A stretch of DNA of 64,000 bases from ZC4RG20 sp964518995 (GTDB lineage: Bacteria > Pseudomonadota > Gammaproteobacteria > Steroidobacterales > Rariloculaceae). Positions 25,328 to 33,785 of this stretch are shown one piece after another. The position numbers were made by a program, and so were the translations under genes. Position 1 is the stretch's first letter, and every line of letters begins with the position of its first letter. The DNA lies in NCBI GenBank assembly GCA_964518995.1, contig CAZFJU010000001.1, positions 1 to 64,000 on the forward strand. Reading direction: 5' to 3'. The notes under the pieces were generated by a model, which was given only the letters and a program-made list of their open reading frames with translations, searched no databases and was not told where the DNA came from.

Positions 25328-26838
25328 CGACCAAGCGACGGCACACGATGCGTGCCGAGCGCGACGCACACATTCTTCGTCTCCATGTAGAAGTCGAAGC
25401 TGTAGTCACCGCCGTCGCGGCCGATACCGCTCGCCTTCATCCCGCCGAACGGAGCCGGCAGATGGCGATTATTCTCGGAATTGACCCAGATCATCCCCGC
25501 GTCGAGCGCACGGGCGATGCGGTGCGCGCGGCCGACATCGCTCGTCCAAAGATAGCCGGCGAGACCGTAGCGCACATCATTGGCGATCGCGACTGCCTCG
25601 GCTTCATCGTCGAACGGGATCGCCGTGAGCACAGGGCCGAAGATCTCCTCCTGAGCGACTCGCATCGACGTCGAAGCGCCTGCAAGCACGGTCGGCGCGA
25701 CGAAGCCGTCACCCGCCGCCGCGCGGTGCCCGCCTGCCGCAATCTGCACGCGCTCTTCCCGGGCAATCGCGAAATAGCCGAGCACTTTTTCGACGTGTCG
25801 AGGATGGATCAACGGCCCGACCTCCGTCTCGGGATCGAGTGGATGACCGACTCGGATCCGGCCCGCGCGCTCCGCAACCCGGCTGACGAGCTCGTCGTGG
25901 ATCGAACGCTGCACGAGCAGCCGGCTCGACGACGTGCATCGCTCGCCGTTCAGGCTGTAAATCATGAATACGACGGCTTCGAGCGCGCGCTCGAGGTCCG
26001 CGTCCTCGAAGACGATCACCGGATTCTTGCCGCCAAGCTCGAAGTGCACGCGTTTCAGCGTGGGCGCGCCCTGCGCCATGATCGCGCTGCCGGTCGCCGA
26101 CTCGCCGACGAACGCAATCGCACGGATCGCCGGATGCTCGGTCAACGCGCGACCCGCCGACTCCCCAAGCCCGTGCACGACGTTCAGGACGCCCGCCGGC
26201 AGGCCGGCGTCGTGGGCGATCTCCGCAAGCAGCGCAGCGGTAAACGGGCTCCATTCGGCGGGCTTGTGCACGACGGTGCAGCCGGCGGCGAGCGCCGGTG
26301 CGATCTTCCACGTCGCCAGCATGAACGGTGTATTCCACGGCGTGATCACGCCGACCGGACCGATCGGCTGGCGCATCGTGTAATTGATGTGCTCGCGTGC
26401 CGGCAATGAGTAGCCGTTAGCAGCCTCGGGCGCCTTGTCTGCAAAGAATCGGAAATTTTCGGCTCCGCGTTTCGCAGCGGCGGCCATGAAGCGGATCGGC
26501 TGCCCGGTATCCATCGATTCGACGAGCGCGATCTCCTCCGCGCGCGCTTCGATTGCGTCGGCGATACGATGCAGGAGGCGGCGGCGCTCGGCCCCAGGCA
26601 AGTCGCGCCAGGCCGGAAATGCGCGCGCCGCGGCCGCGGCGGCAAGATCGATATCGCGTGCGTCACCGGCCGCGACGCGGCCGAGGCGTAGCCCATCCAC
26701 CGGCGCAAAGTCGTCGAACAATTCGCCCGATACCGCCGGACGAAAGCCGCCGTCGATGAAATGCTCGAGCGGCGCGCGCTCGAAGCGTGCGAGGTGCCGG
26801 CGCGCCTTCTCGATATTCTCGTTCAGCCGCGCCGTCAT
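25324..26838 (-). CDS. hpaE: 5-carboxymethyl-2-hydroxymuconate semialdehyde dehydrogenase (HpaE-like)
   Basis: A 504-residue NAD(P)-dependent aldehyde dehydrogenase oxidising the ring-cleavage semialdehyde to the dicarboxylic acid. FELGGKNPVIVFEDADLERA near 265 holds the general-base Glu, and SLNGERCTSSSRLLVQRSIH near 300 holds the catalytic Cys. The C-terminal sequence PFGGMKASGIGRDGGDYSFD and METKNVCVALGTH closely follows E. coli HpaE (YSFEVFAEMKNVCISMG). It is 4-nt coupled to hpaF upstream and to the LigA-type gene downstream. Other aldehyde dehydrogenases share the fold, but the neighbours support this role. Confidence 0.88.
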   Translation of the reverse strand: MTARLNENIEKARRHLARFERAPLEHFIDGGFRPAVSGELFDDFAPVDGLRLGRVAAGDARDIDLAAAAAARAFPAWRDLPGAERRRLLHRIADAIEARAEEIALVESMDTGQPIRFMAAAAKRGAENFRFFADKAPEAANGYSLPAREHINYTMRQPIGPVGVITPWNTPFMLATWKIAPALAAGCTVVHKPAEWSPFTAALLAEIAHDAGLPAGVLNVVHGLGESAGRALTEHPAIRAIAFVGESATGSAIMAQGAPTLKRVHFELGGKNPVIVFEDADLERALEAVVFMIYSLNGERCTSSSRLLVQRSIHDELVSRVAERAGRIRVGHPLDPETEVGPLIHPRHVEKVLGYFAIAREERVQIAAGGHRAAAGDGFVAPTVLAGASTSMRVAQEEIFGPVLTAIPFDDEAEAVAIANDVRYGLAGYLWTSDVGRAHRIARALDAGMIWVNSENNRHLPAPFGGMKASGIGRDGGDYSFDFYMETKNVCVALGTHRVPSLGR

Positions 26839-27260
26839 CGGGCCGGGCCGCCTTCGTCTTCGCCGGCCTGCTCGCGGCGCGCCGCGACATAGCGATGCAG
26901 GTTGTTCTTCTTAAAATTCAGCACGGGATGAAACTCCTGGATATTGAAGGAGATCGCGAGCGGCGAGGACTCGAATAGCGGCTCGAGAGCCGCCGTCAAC
27001 GTCGCAAACAGCTGCTCTGCTGCGCGCTGCCGGACCTCGACCGAGCGGCCATGACCGATCAGCGCCGTAACGTGCACGAAGCCGTTAGCCGGATCGCAAT
27101 CCGCGACTCGATAATGGTCGGTTCGATGCGCGCGTATCCGCAAGCCGCCGATCGGAAACACTCCGGTTTCGAGCGCCGTGCGATGAAGCGCGCCCATCAG
27201 CTCGTCCAAGCCGAGACGCGCTTCGATGTTGGCGGAATATTCGATGATCAAGTGCGGCAC
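26835..27260 (-). CDS. hpaF: 5-carboxymethyl-2-hydroxymuconate delta-isomerase (HpaF-like)
   Basis: A 141-residue isomerase of the tautomerase superfamily. After removal of the initiator, the protein begins Pro-His-Leu-Ile-Ile-Glu, with the N-terminal proline as catalytic base. NGFVHVTALIGHGRSVEVRQ and LAISFNIQEFHPVLNFKKNN match E. coli HpaF segment for segment. The start is GTG 27260, fixed by GGAGG 7 nt upstream and by the need for Pro2; the longer open frame to 27455 has no such support. It is first in the minus-strand operon hpaF, hpaE, ligA-like, ligB-like, MFS. A C-terminal tail of about 15 charged residues extends beyond the E. coli length. Confidence 0.92.
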   Translation of the reverse strand: MPHLIIEYSANIEARLGLDELMGALHRTALETGVFPIGGLRIRAHRTDHYRVADCDPANGFVHVTALIGHGRSVEVRQRAAEQLFATLTAALEPLFESSPLAISFNIQEFHPVLNFKKNNLHRYVAARREQAGEDEGGPAR

Positions 27261-27463
27261 AGCCGACCTCCGCTGGCGCAAGCCCTGGCCCGCGATCGGC
27301 GGGCTGCGCGAGAAACGCTCGTCCGGCAAGCACCGGCGACAGGTCCGCGATGCTAGTGCCGCGGTGCGAGCGGCGTCAATCGCGGCGCATGGCGCCGAAA
27401 TTTGCCGATGCAGTGCCCGCGTCGTACGCTCCGCCCATATCTTATTCAGGGGCATGAAGGACG

Positions 27464-28366
27464 ATGCTGCAACGCTTGCGTGGATCCATTCCGCCGTTGA
27501 TCACCCCGTTTCGCGACGCGGAGATCGACTACGACGCTTATGCGCGCATGGTGGATGCGCAAATCGGCGAAGGCTCGCACGGCATTCTGGTCAACGGCAC
27601 CTCCGCCGAGCCGTCCACGCTCAGTGCCGACGAGCGTAATCGGCTCGTGTCCCTTGCGATCGAAGTGGCAGACGGCCGCGTGCCGGTCGTCGCCGCCACC
27701 GGCTCGCAGTCGCTGCACGAAAGCGCGTTGCTCACCCAGCATGCGGCAGCCGCGGGAGCCGATGCGCTACTGATCGTCACGCCCTACTACATTCGTCCGC
27801 CGCAACGCGGGCTCGTCCGCTACTATCTGGAGCTGATGGCCGGTATCGACACGCCGTGGATGGTCTATCACATCCCGGGGCGAACCGCCGTCAACGTCAC
27901 GCTCGAGACGCTGCGCGAGCTGCGCGAGCGCTCGCCGAATTTCGTCGGTATGAAGCATGCCGTGAACGACCTCGGTTTCGTGACGGAATGCCTCACGACG
28001 CTGGGGCACGACTTCAAGATCTTCGTAGGGCTCGAGGAACTGAGCTTTCCAATGCTGGCGGTCGGAGCTTGCGGGCTCATGAACGCCGTCGGCAATCTGC
28101 GGCCGGGGCCGCTCGCGGAGCTGTGCAACGCCATGGAGCGCGGCGATCTGGCACGCGCCCGAGCGCTGCACGAGGCGCTGCTCGAGATCAACCAGGCCGT
28201 GTTCTTCGACACCAATCCCATCCCGATCAAGTACATGATGATGCGCCTCGGCTTGATCCCGAAGAATGAGCACCGGTTGCCGATGGCGCCGGCCTCGGCC
28301 GAGGTCGCCGCAAGGCTCGACGCCGTGCTCGAGCGGGCCGGGCTGCGCGGCGCGGGAGACGTCTGA
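27464..28366 (+). CDS. DapA-family (class I) aldolase/lyase
   Basis: A 300-residue Schiff-base aldolase of the dihydrodipicolinate synthase superfamily. GILVNGTSAEPSTLSADER near 41 replaces the usual GTTGE phosphate-like loop with GTSAEP, VYHIPGRTAVNVT holds the conserved Tyr, and FVGMKHAVNDL the catalytic Lys. True DapA enzymes cluster with lysine genes; this one is transcribed divergently from hpaF and overlaps the FAH-family gene by 1 nt. A likely role is cleavage of the pathway's hydroxy-oxo acid to pyruvate and an aldehyde, replacing the class II HpaI aldolase, but this is inference. AAGGA lies 5-9 nt before ATG 27464. Confidence 0.82.
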   Translation: MLQRLRGSIPPLITPFRDAEIDYDAYARMVDAQIGEGSHGILVNGTSAEPSTLSADERNRLVSLAIEVADGRVPVVAATGSQSLHESALLTQHAAAAGADALLIVTPYYIRPPQRGLVRYYLELMAGIDTPWMVYHIPGRTAVNVTLETLRELRERSPNFVGMKHAVNDLGFVTECLTTLGHDFKIFVGLEELSFPMLAVGACGLMNAVGNLRPGPLAELCNAMERGDLARARALHEALLEINQAVFFDTNPIPIKYMMMRLGLIPKNEHRLPMAPASAEVAARLDAVLERAGLRGAGDV

Positions 28367-29238
28367 TGCGGCTCGTCAGCTTCGAGCGCGACGGCACGGC
28401 CGGTTTCGGTATTGCGACTCAAGGCGGCGGCATCGTCGACCTCGCCGGGCGACTGCAGGGGCGCGCCGAGTCGATCAAGGCGCTGCTCGAGCGGGATTTG
28501 CTCGCGGAGGCCGCGCTCCACGCCGCAGCCACGCCGGATTTCGCGCTCGACGAGGTGCAGCTGCAGCCCACCGTGCCGGATCCCGGCAAAATCATTTGCA
28601 TCGGCATCAACTACCGAAACCGTGATCACGAATACGGTGATGCGCCCGTCGCCGAGCCGAAGTATCCGAGCGTATTCTTCCGCACGCCAGAAAGCCTGGT
28701 CGCACACGGCGAGCCGCTCGTCAAACCGCTCGAATCGGATCAGCTCGACTATGAAGGCGAGATCGTTTTGGTGATCGGCAAACCAGGCCGACGCATCGCG
28801 GAGGCGCGTGCGCTCGAGCATATCGCCGGGGTCACTCTGGCGAACGAAGGCTCCGTCCGGGATTGGCTGCGTCATGCAAAATTCAACGTCACGCCTGGCA
28901 AGAATTTCGAACGTTCCGGAAGCCTCGGGCCGTGGCTCGTCACGGCGGACGAGATCGAACGCTACGATGCGCTCGAGCTCACGACGCGCGTCAACGGCGA
29001 GATTCGCCAGCAGGATACAACGGCCAACCTGATGTTCCCGTTTGCCCGCCTGATCGCCTATGTGTCGACATTCATGCCGCTCAAACCCGGCGACATTATC
29101 GCGACCGGCACACCGACGGGCGCAGGCGCGCGCTTCGATCCACCGAAATATCTCCGAGCAGGCGACGTCGTCGAGGTGCACTGCGCCGCGATCGGCACAC
29201 TGTGGAACACCGTGCGCGACGAAGCGTCGCCGGCATGA
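28366..29238 (+). CDS. Fumarylacetoacetate hydrolase family protein (HpaG/HpaH-like)
   Basis: A 290-residue FAH-fold protein. IICIGINYRNRDHEYGD near 80, then LDYEGEIVLVIGKPGRRI near 130 with the E-x-E metal pair, GVTLANEGSVRDW and PGDIIATGTPTGAG near 240 are family signatures. In the homoprotocatechuate pathway FAH-fold proteins serve as the 5-oxo-pent-3-ene-tricarboxylate decarboxylase (HpaG) and the hydratase (HpaH); only one FAH gene is present here, so it could fill either role or both. The start ATG 28366 overlaps the aldolase stop (TGATG). Transcribed with the aldolase as a two-gene unit facing away from hpaF. Confidence 0.84.
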   Translation: MRLVSFERDGTAGFGIATQGGGIVDLAGRLQGRAESIKALLERDLLAEAALHAAATPDFALDEVQLQPTVPDPGKIICIGINYRNRDHEYGDAPVAEPKYPSVFFRTPESLVAHGEPLVKPLESDQLDYEGEIVLVIGKPGRRIAEARALEHIAGVTLANEGSVRDWLRHAKFNVTPGKNFERSGSLGPWLVTADEIERYDALELTTRVNGEIRQQDTTANLMFPFARLIAYVSTFMPLKPGDIIATGTPTGAGARFDPPKYLRAGDVVEVHCAAIGTLWNTVRDEASPA

Positions 29239-29271
29239 CATGTGCGCGCCGGCAGGCGTCTGCTGAGAGCT

Positions 29272-29319
29272 AAGTGCCGCCGTCGGGCGGCGGCCAAGTT
29301 CCGCCCTCGGGCGGCGGCT
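29272..29319. repeat. Two tandem 24-nt self-complementary units
   Basis: Units 29272-29295 and 29296-29319 match at 21 of 24 positions. The first folds as GCCGCCG, loop TCGGG, CGGCGGC; the second forms a similar CCGCC/GGCGG hairpin. They lie between the convergent FAH and RND genes and may act as a bidirectional terminator or be a REP-like element. Confidence 0.6.
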
Positions 29320-29365
29320 AACTTGTGCGCCCTGCCTAGTGCGGCTGCGCGCGCTGTCGGGCCGC

Positions 29366-29400
29366 GCGGGCTGATGCAGTCAGCCCGCCGTTCTTGCTTG
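29366..29400 (+). terminator. Stem-loop at the 3' ends of the FAH and RND genes
   Basis: GCGGGCTGA (29366-29374), loop TGCAG, TCAGCCCGC (29380-29388) make a 9-bp perfect stem, followed by CGTTCTTGCTTG, a T-rich but imperfect tail. The right arm includes the stop codon of the opposite-strand RND gene. It probably ends plus-strand transcripts. Confidence 0.45.
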
Positions 29401-32400
29401 CAGCGCATGCAGCTTCGCCGCCACCTCGCCCGGCGAGCCCGTACGCCGTGCAAACAGGTGATAGAACGCCGGCACGACGTATAGCGTCAGCACGGTAGCG
29501 ACGCTGACACCTGCGAAGATCACGACGCCGAGGGTGTTCTGGCTCGCCGCGCCCGGGCCGGTCGCGATGATCAACGGGATCGCGCCCGCGAGCGTCGAGA
29601 ACGCCGTCATGATCACCGGACGAAAACGGATTCGCGAAGCTTCCATCACCGCATCGCTGAACTCGAGCCCCTGATCGCGCAGCTGGTTGATAAATTCGAC
29701 AATCAGCACGCCGTTTTTCGCGGCGATACCGACCAGCATGACGATGCCAATCTGGCTGTAGATGTTGAGCGTCATGCCGGCCGCCCACAGCCCGAACAAT
29801 CCGCCCGCCACCGCGAGCGGCACCGTCACCATGATGACGAACGGGTGAACGAAGCTTTCGAATTGCGCCGCGAGAACCAGAAAGACAACAAACAGCGCGA
29901 CGCCGAATGTGAACAGCAGCGAGCCCGAGGCCTCCTTGAACTCGAGCGATTCACCGGAGTAATCGAGCTGCGCGGTGATGGGCAGCTCGGTGCGAACCAG
30001 GTTCTCGAGATAGTCGAGCGCATCGCCGAGCGCATAGCCGGGCGCGAGACTTGCGCTGATCGTGACCGAGCGGAGCCGCTCGTGCCGATTCAGCGTGCTC
30101 GGGCCGGCGACGTTCTCGAGGCGCACTAGATTCGACAGCGGAATCAGCTCGCCCGAGCGCTCCGAGCGGACGAAGATGTTGCGCAGGTCGGAGAACGTCG
30201 CGCGCTGCTCCGGCTTCGCCTGCAGCACCACGTCGTATTCCTCGCCGTCGACGACGTAGGTGGTCACGGCCCGCTCGCTCATCATCGTTTGCAGCGTCTG
30301 ACCGATGCTGCGCTGCGATACGCCGAGGCTCGCCGCCCGGTCCGGATCCACACGCACGAGCACCTGAGGCTGTGTTTCCTTGAGGTTCGAATCGATACGA
30401 ATCAGCCCTGGATTCGCCGCCGCCCGATCGATGATGATGTCGCGCCAGCGCGCGAGCTCCTCGTAGGTTGGCCCGCCGAGCACGATCTGCACCGGCTGGC
30501 TCCCGCCGCCCCCTCCGCCGCCGCCGGCGCGGCGCGGAAAGGCCATGATGCGCACTTCCGGAATCTCCGACCAGCCTTCGTTGAGCTCGGCGAGCAGCTC
30601 GTCCGTCGTGACGGTGCGCTCGTCCCAGGGGCGCAGCGTGACGTTCACGATGCCGGAAGCATTACCCCAACCCGGGACGGCGATGACGCCCCGCTGGATC
30701 AAGCCGCTCTCGAAATACGGCAGCATGTAGGACTCGGCCTTCATGCCGGCCTCGAGCATCGTGTCGAAGCCCATGCCCTCGGGTGACTGCAGCTGCGCAT
30801 TGAACTGACCCGCGTCTTCTTGCGGCGCGTACTCGCGCGGCACGGCATCGACGAGGAAATACGCCCCGACGCCGATTAGCGCCGCGAGCACCCCGGCAAT
30901 CCACGGCGCCTTGAGGCTGAAGCGCAGCGATGACTGATACCGGTCTGCAAGCCCGGCGAAGCCCTTGTCGAGGAAACGGGTCAGACGGCCTTCCCGATCG
31001 CTCGGCTTCAACAGCTTCGAGCACAACATTGGCGCCAACGTCAGCGCGAGTATCAGCGAGAACGTGATCGCGGCCGCCATCGTCACCGCCAGCTCGGCGA
31101 AGATGCGCCCAATGTTGTCCTTCAAGAAGGCGACTGGCGCGAATACCGACACGAGCACGGCGGTCGAGGCCATAATTGCAAATGAGACTTGGCGCGTGCC
31201 GTTGAAAGCGGCGAGCAGCGGCGGCTCACCGTCCTCCGTGCGCCGATGGGCGTTCTCGAGCACGACGATCGAGTCGTCGACGACGAGCCCGATGCAGAGC
31301 ACGAGCGCAAGCAGCGTAACCAAATTGATCGAGTAGCCGAAGATCGCGAGCGCGGAGAACGATGAGATCAGACAGACCGGAATCGTGACGAGCGGAATCA
31401 GGCTCGCGCGCAGATTGCCGAGGAAGACGAAGATCACGAAGCCGACCAAAATGGTCGTGATGATGATCGTCTCGTAGACCGATGCGATCGCGGCGCGAAT
31501 GTATACGGAGTCATCGCCGCTCGTGATGAGGCTCATGCCCTCCGGCAAATCCGCGTTGACGCGCTCGACCTCCGCAGTGACGGCATCGAGCACCTCGACC
31601 GTATTGGCGGTCGATTGCTTGACGATGCCGAAACCGGTCGTGATCGCGCCGTTCGTGCGGAATATCCGCTGGGACTCGCGCGGCCCGACCTCGACGGTCG
31701 CGACCTCGCCGAGCCGGACGAGATGGCCATCGGCGCCTTCGACCAGCACCAGTTGCCGGAAGTCGTCGGCGGTCTGGTAGTTGCGCGCGACACGCACCTG
31801 GAAGTTGAGATCGCGCGACTCGACCCGGCCGGCCGGCAGCTCGAGGTTCTCCGCGCGCAGCGCATTCTCGACATCGACGACGGTCAGGTTGCGCGCGGCG
31901 AGCGCATGCCGATCGAGCCAGATGCGCATCGACGGGCCGCCGGCGCCGAAGATATTGATCTGCGAGACGCCGGGGATGGTCGCGAAGCGGTCGATCATGT
32001 ACCGCTCCATGTAGTCCGTCAGCTCCATCATGCCCATGCTGTCGCTGGTCAGCGTCAGCCACATGATCGGGCTCGTGTCCGAATCGGATTTCGCGACGGA
32101 GGGCGGATCCGCATCATCCGGCAGCCGCCGCAGCACGCGAGAGACGCGATCGCGCACGTCGTTCGCCGCCTCGTCGAGGTTGCGTGTCAGCTCGAACTCG
32201 ACCGTCACGCTCGCCTGGCCGTCGCGGCTCGCGGAGCGGATCGTCTTCACCCCCTCGATACCGGACAGCTCGCCTTCCAGCACCTGCGTGATGCGCGTTT
32301 CGACGATCTCGGCGGACGCACCAGGGTACGAAGTCTGCACCTGCACGACCGGCGGCACGACATCCGGCTGCTCGCGTACCGTTAGATCGCGGAACGACAA

Positions 32401-32478
32401 TATGCCGAACGCCATCAGCACGAGGCTGATGACGGTCGCGAATACCGGGCGCTTGACCGAGACGTCAGAGAGCCACAT
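29380..32478 (-). CDS. RND-family inner-membrane efflux permease (AcrB/MexB-like)
   Basis: A 1032-residue hydrophobe/amphiphile efflux transporter. It has the 1+5, 1+5 membrane-helix layout with two large periplasmic loops. The N terminus MWLSDVSVKRPVFATVISLV is typical, and the proton-relay Asp pair is in ALVLCIGLVVDDSIVVLENA near residue 405. A run of eight glycines sits in the second periplasmic domain (AFPRRAGGGGGGGGSQPVQ), an unusual flexible insertion. The adaptor gene lies 35 nt upstream on the same strand; no outer-membrane channel gene follows, so a shared TolC-like protein is likely. The substrate cannot be predicted. Confidence 0.94.
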   Translation of the reverse strand: MWLSDVSVKRPVFATVISLVLMAFGILSFRDLTVREQPDVVPPVVQVQTSYPGASAEIVETRITQVLEGELSGIEGVKTIRSASRDGQASVTVEFELTRNLDEAANDVRDRVSRVLRRLPDDADPPSVAKSDSDTSPIMWLTLTSDSMGMMELTDYMERYMIDRFATIPGVSQINIFGAGGPSMRIWLDRHALAARNLTVVDVENALRAENLELPAGRVESRDLNFQVRVARNYQTADDFRQLVLVEGADGHLVRLGEVATVEVGPRESQRIFRTNGAITTGFGIVKQSTANTVEVLDAVTAEVERVNADLPEGMSLITSGDDSVYIRAAIASVYETIIITTILVGFVIFVFLGNLRASLIPLVTIPVCLISSFSALAIFGYSINLVTLLALVLCIGLVVDDSIVVLENAHRRTEDGEPPLLAAFNGTRQVSFAIMASTAVLVSVFAPVAFLKDNIGRIFAELAVTMAAAITFSLILALTLAPMLCSKLLKPSDREGRLTRFLDKGFAGLADRYQSSLRFSLKAPWIAGVLAALIGVGAYFLVDAVPREYAPQEDAGQFNAQLQSPEGMGFDTMLEAGMKAESYMLPYFESGLIQRGVIAVPGWGNASGIVNVTLRPWDERTVTTDELLAELNEGWSEIPEVRIMAFPRRAGGGGGGGGSQPVQIVLGGPTYEELARWRDIIIDRAAANPGLIRIDSNLKETQPQVLVRVDPDRAASLGVSQRSIGQTLQTMMSERAVTTYVVDGEEYDVVLQAKPEQRATFSDLRNIFVRSERSGELIPLSNLVRLENVAGPSTLNRHERLRSVTISASLAPGYALGDALDYLENLVRTELPITAQLDYSGESLEFKEASGSLLFTFGVALFVVFLVLAAQFESFVHPFVIMVTVPLAVAGGLFGLWAAGMTLNIYSQIGIVMLVGIAAKNGVLIVEFINQLRDQGLEFSDAVMEASRIRFRPVIMTAFSTLAGAIPLIIATGPGAASQNTLGVVIFAGVSVATVLTLYVVPAFYHLFARRTGSPGEVAAKLHALQARTAG

Positions 32479-32513
32479 AGGTCATTGCTCCTGGCCTGCT
32501 ACGCAGGCGCGTT

Positions 32514-33623
32514 TCAGCTCGCGCTCGGCGCCGGCGCCGCATTCGCCGTCGCTTCGACTCCCTTCGAATCATCCGAGAAACGCACGCGGCTCCCGTCGCG
32601 GAGCTTGACGATGCCCTCGGAGACGACCAGATCGCCCGCTTCGAGCCCGCCGGTGACCTCGACGATGCCGAAACGGCGCGAGCCGATTTGAATCTGCCGC
32701 TGCCGCGCGATGCGCTCGCCATCGACGCGATAGACATACGCGCGGTCCTGCACCTGGAACACCGCGCCCTCCGGCACGACGAGCGTCGTGCGCTCCTGCG
32801 TCGACGCCGTGACCGTGAGCAGCATGCCCGGATATAGCGCGCCATCTTCATTGTCGAGGTGTGCCCGGACCGTGATCGCGCGCGTCACAGGGTCCACCCG
32901 CGAATCGATCGTCCGCACGACGCCGGTAAATTCGCGTCCAGGATAGCTCGCGCTGTGTGCGACGATGCGCGAGCCGATACTCATTGCATCGAGCGCGGTT
33001 TCCGGCACGGTGAAGTCGAGCTTGATCGTCGAGACATCATCGAGCGTTGCAATCGGCGTGTTGGGCTGCACGAGCGTGCCCGGCGAAACCTGGCGAAATC
33101 CGAGCACGCCGCTGAACGGCGCGCGAATCAGCCGATCGCTCAAGCGCGCAATGACGCTGTCGAGACGGGCCTGCGCCGCTGCCGCGCGGCTGCGCGCGAT
33201 ATCGAGCTCCGAGCGCGGTGCAAGCTCCCGCGCCGCAAGATCTTCGACGCGGCGCAGCTGGGTGTTCGAATCCTCGAGGTTCGCTTCGGCCTCGGCGAGC
33301 AGCGCCTGCTCCTCGCTGTTGGTGAGCTGCACGAGAATGGCGCCCGCTTCGACGTAGTCGCCGTCCTCGAACTCGACCGCGCGAACCGTATCCGTCACCT
33401 TCGCGGCCAACGTGACCGACTCGTTCGCGAGCGCCGTGCCGAGCGCTTCGATTGTCTCGCTAAGCGTCTCGAAACGAACCGGCTCGACGGTTACGACTGG
33501 CACTTCCTGACCGCCGAACGCCGGAGCCTCGACGGAAGATACCGAGCCGCTTTCGTGCACGGCGACGTACCAGATGCCGGCCGCGGCGCCGAGGGCGAGA
33601 ACCAACAATAGTACGTATTTCAT
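32514..33623 (-). CDS. RND efflux periplasmic adaptor (membrane fusion protein)
   Basis: A 369-residue adaptor. An N-terminal hydrophobic segment (YVLLLVLALGAAAGIWYV) anchors or exports it. Then come a lipoyl-like half (FEDGDYVEAGAILVQLTNSE), a short alpha-helical hairpin (EEQALLAEAEANLEDS to SRAAAAQARLDSVI), the second lipoyl half (RLIRAPFSGVLGFRQVSPGT) and beta-barrel/membrane-proximal domains. The C-terminal tail is low complexity (ATANAAPAPSAS). It is first in a two-gene unit with the RND permease and diverges from the gene at 33786. It links the pump to an outer-membrane channel. Confidence 0.93.
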   Translation of the reverse strand: MKYVLLLVLALGAAAGIWYVAVHESGSVSSVEAPAFGGQEVPVVTVEPVRFETLSETIEALGTALANESVTLAAKVTDTVRAVEFEDGDYVEAGAILVQLTNSEEQALLAEAEANLEDSNTQLRRVEDLAARELAPRSELDIARSRAAAAQARLDSVIARLSDRLIRAPFSGVLGFRQVSPGTLVQPNTPIATLDDVSTIKLDFTVPETALDAMSIGSRIVAHSASYPGREFTGVVRTIDSRVDPVTRAITVRAHLDNEDGALYPGMLLTVTASTQERTTLVVPEGAVFQVQDRAYVYRVDGERIARQRQIQIGSRRFGIVEVTGGLEAGDLVVSEGIVKLRDGSRVRFSDDSKGVEATANAAPAPSAS

Positions 33624-33785
33624 TATCTCGTCGCGCGACGAAGCGATAACGGCGGATTATGCCATACGGTATGACCGGCTATGGCTCGCCTGGCCGCGTA
33701 AATGCCCCTCATTTTTTCTTAAGGCGAAAGCTCCGGCGGGACCGTACGCGGATCCATGGCCGCACGCCGCGGGCGACGCTACCAT

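Noticed and set aside
27464..28366. Dihydrodipicolinate synthase of lysine biosynthesis
   Set aside because: The usual GTTGE loop is changed to GTSAEP and the neighbours are aromatic-degradation genes.
29272..29319. CRISPR array
   Set aside because: Only two units directly abutting, with no spacers and no cas genes.
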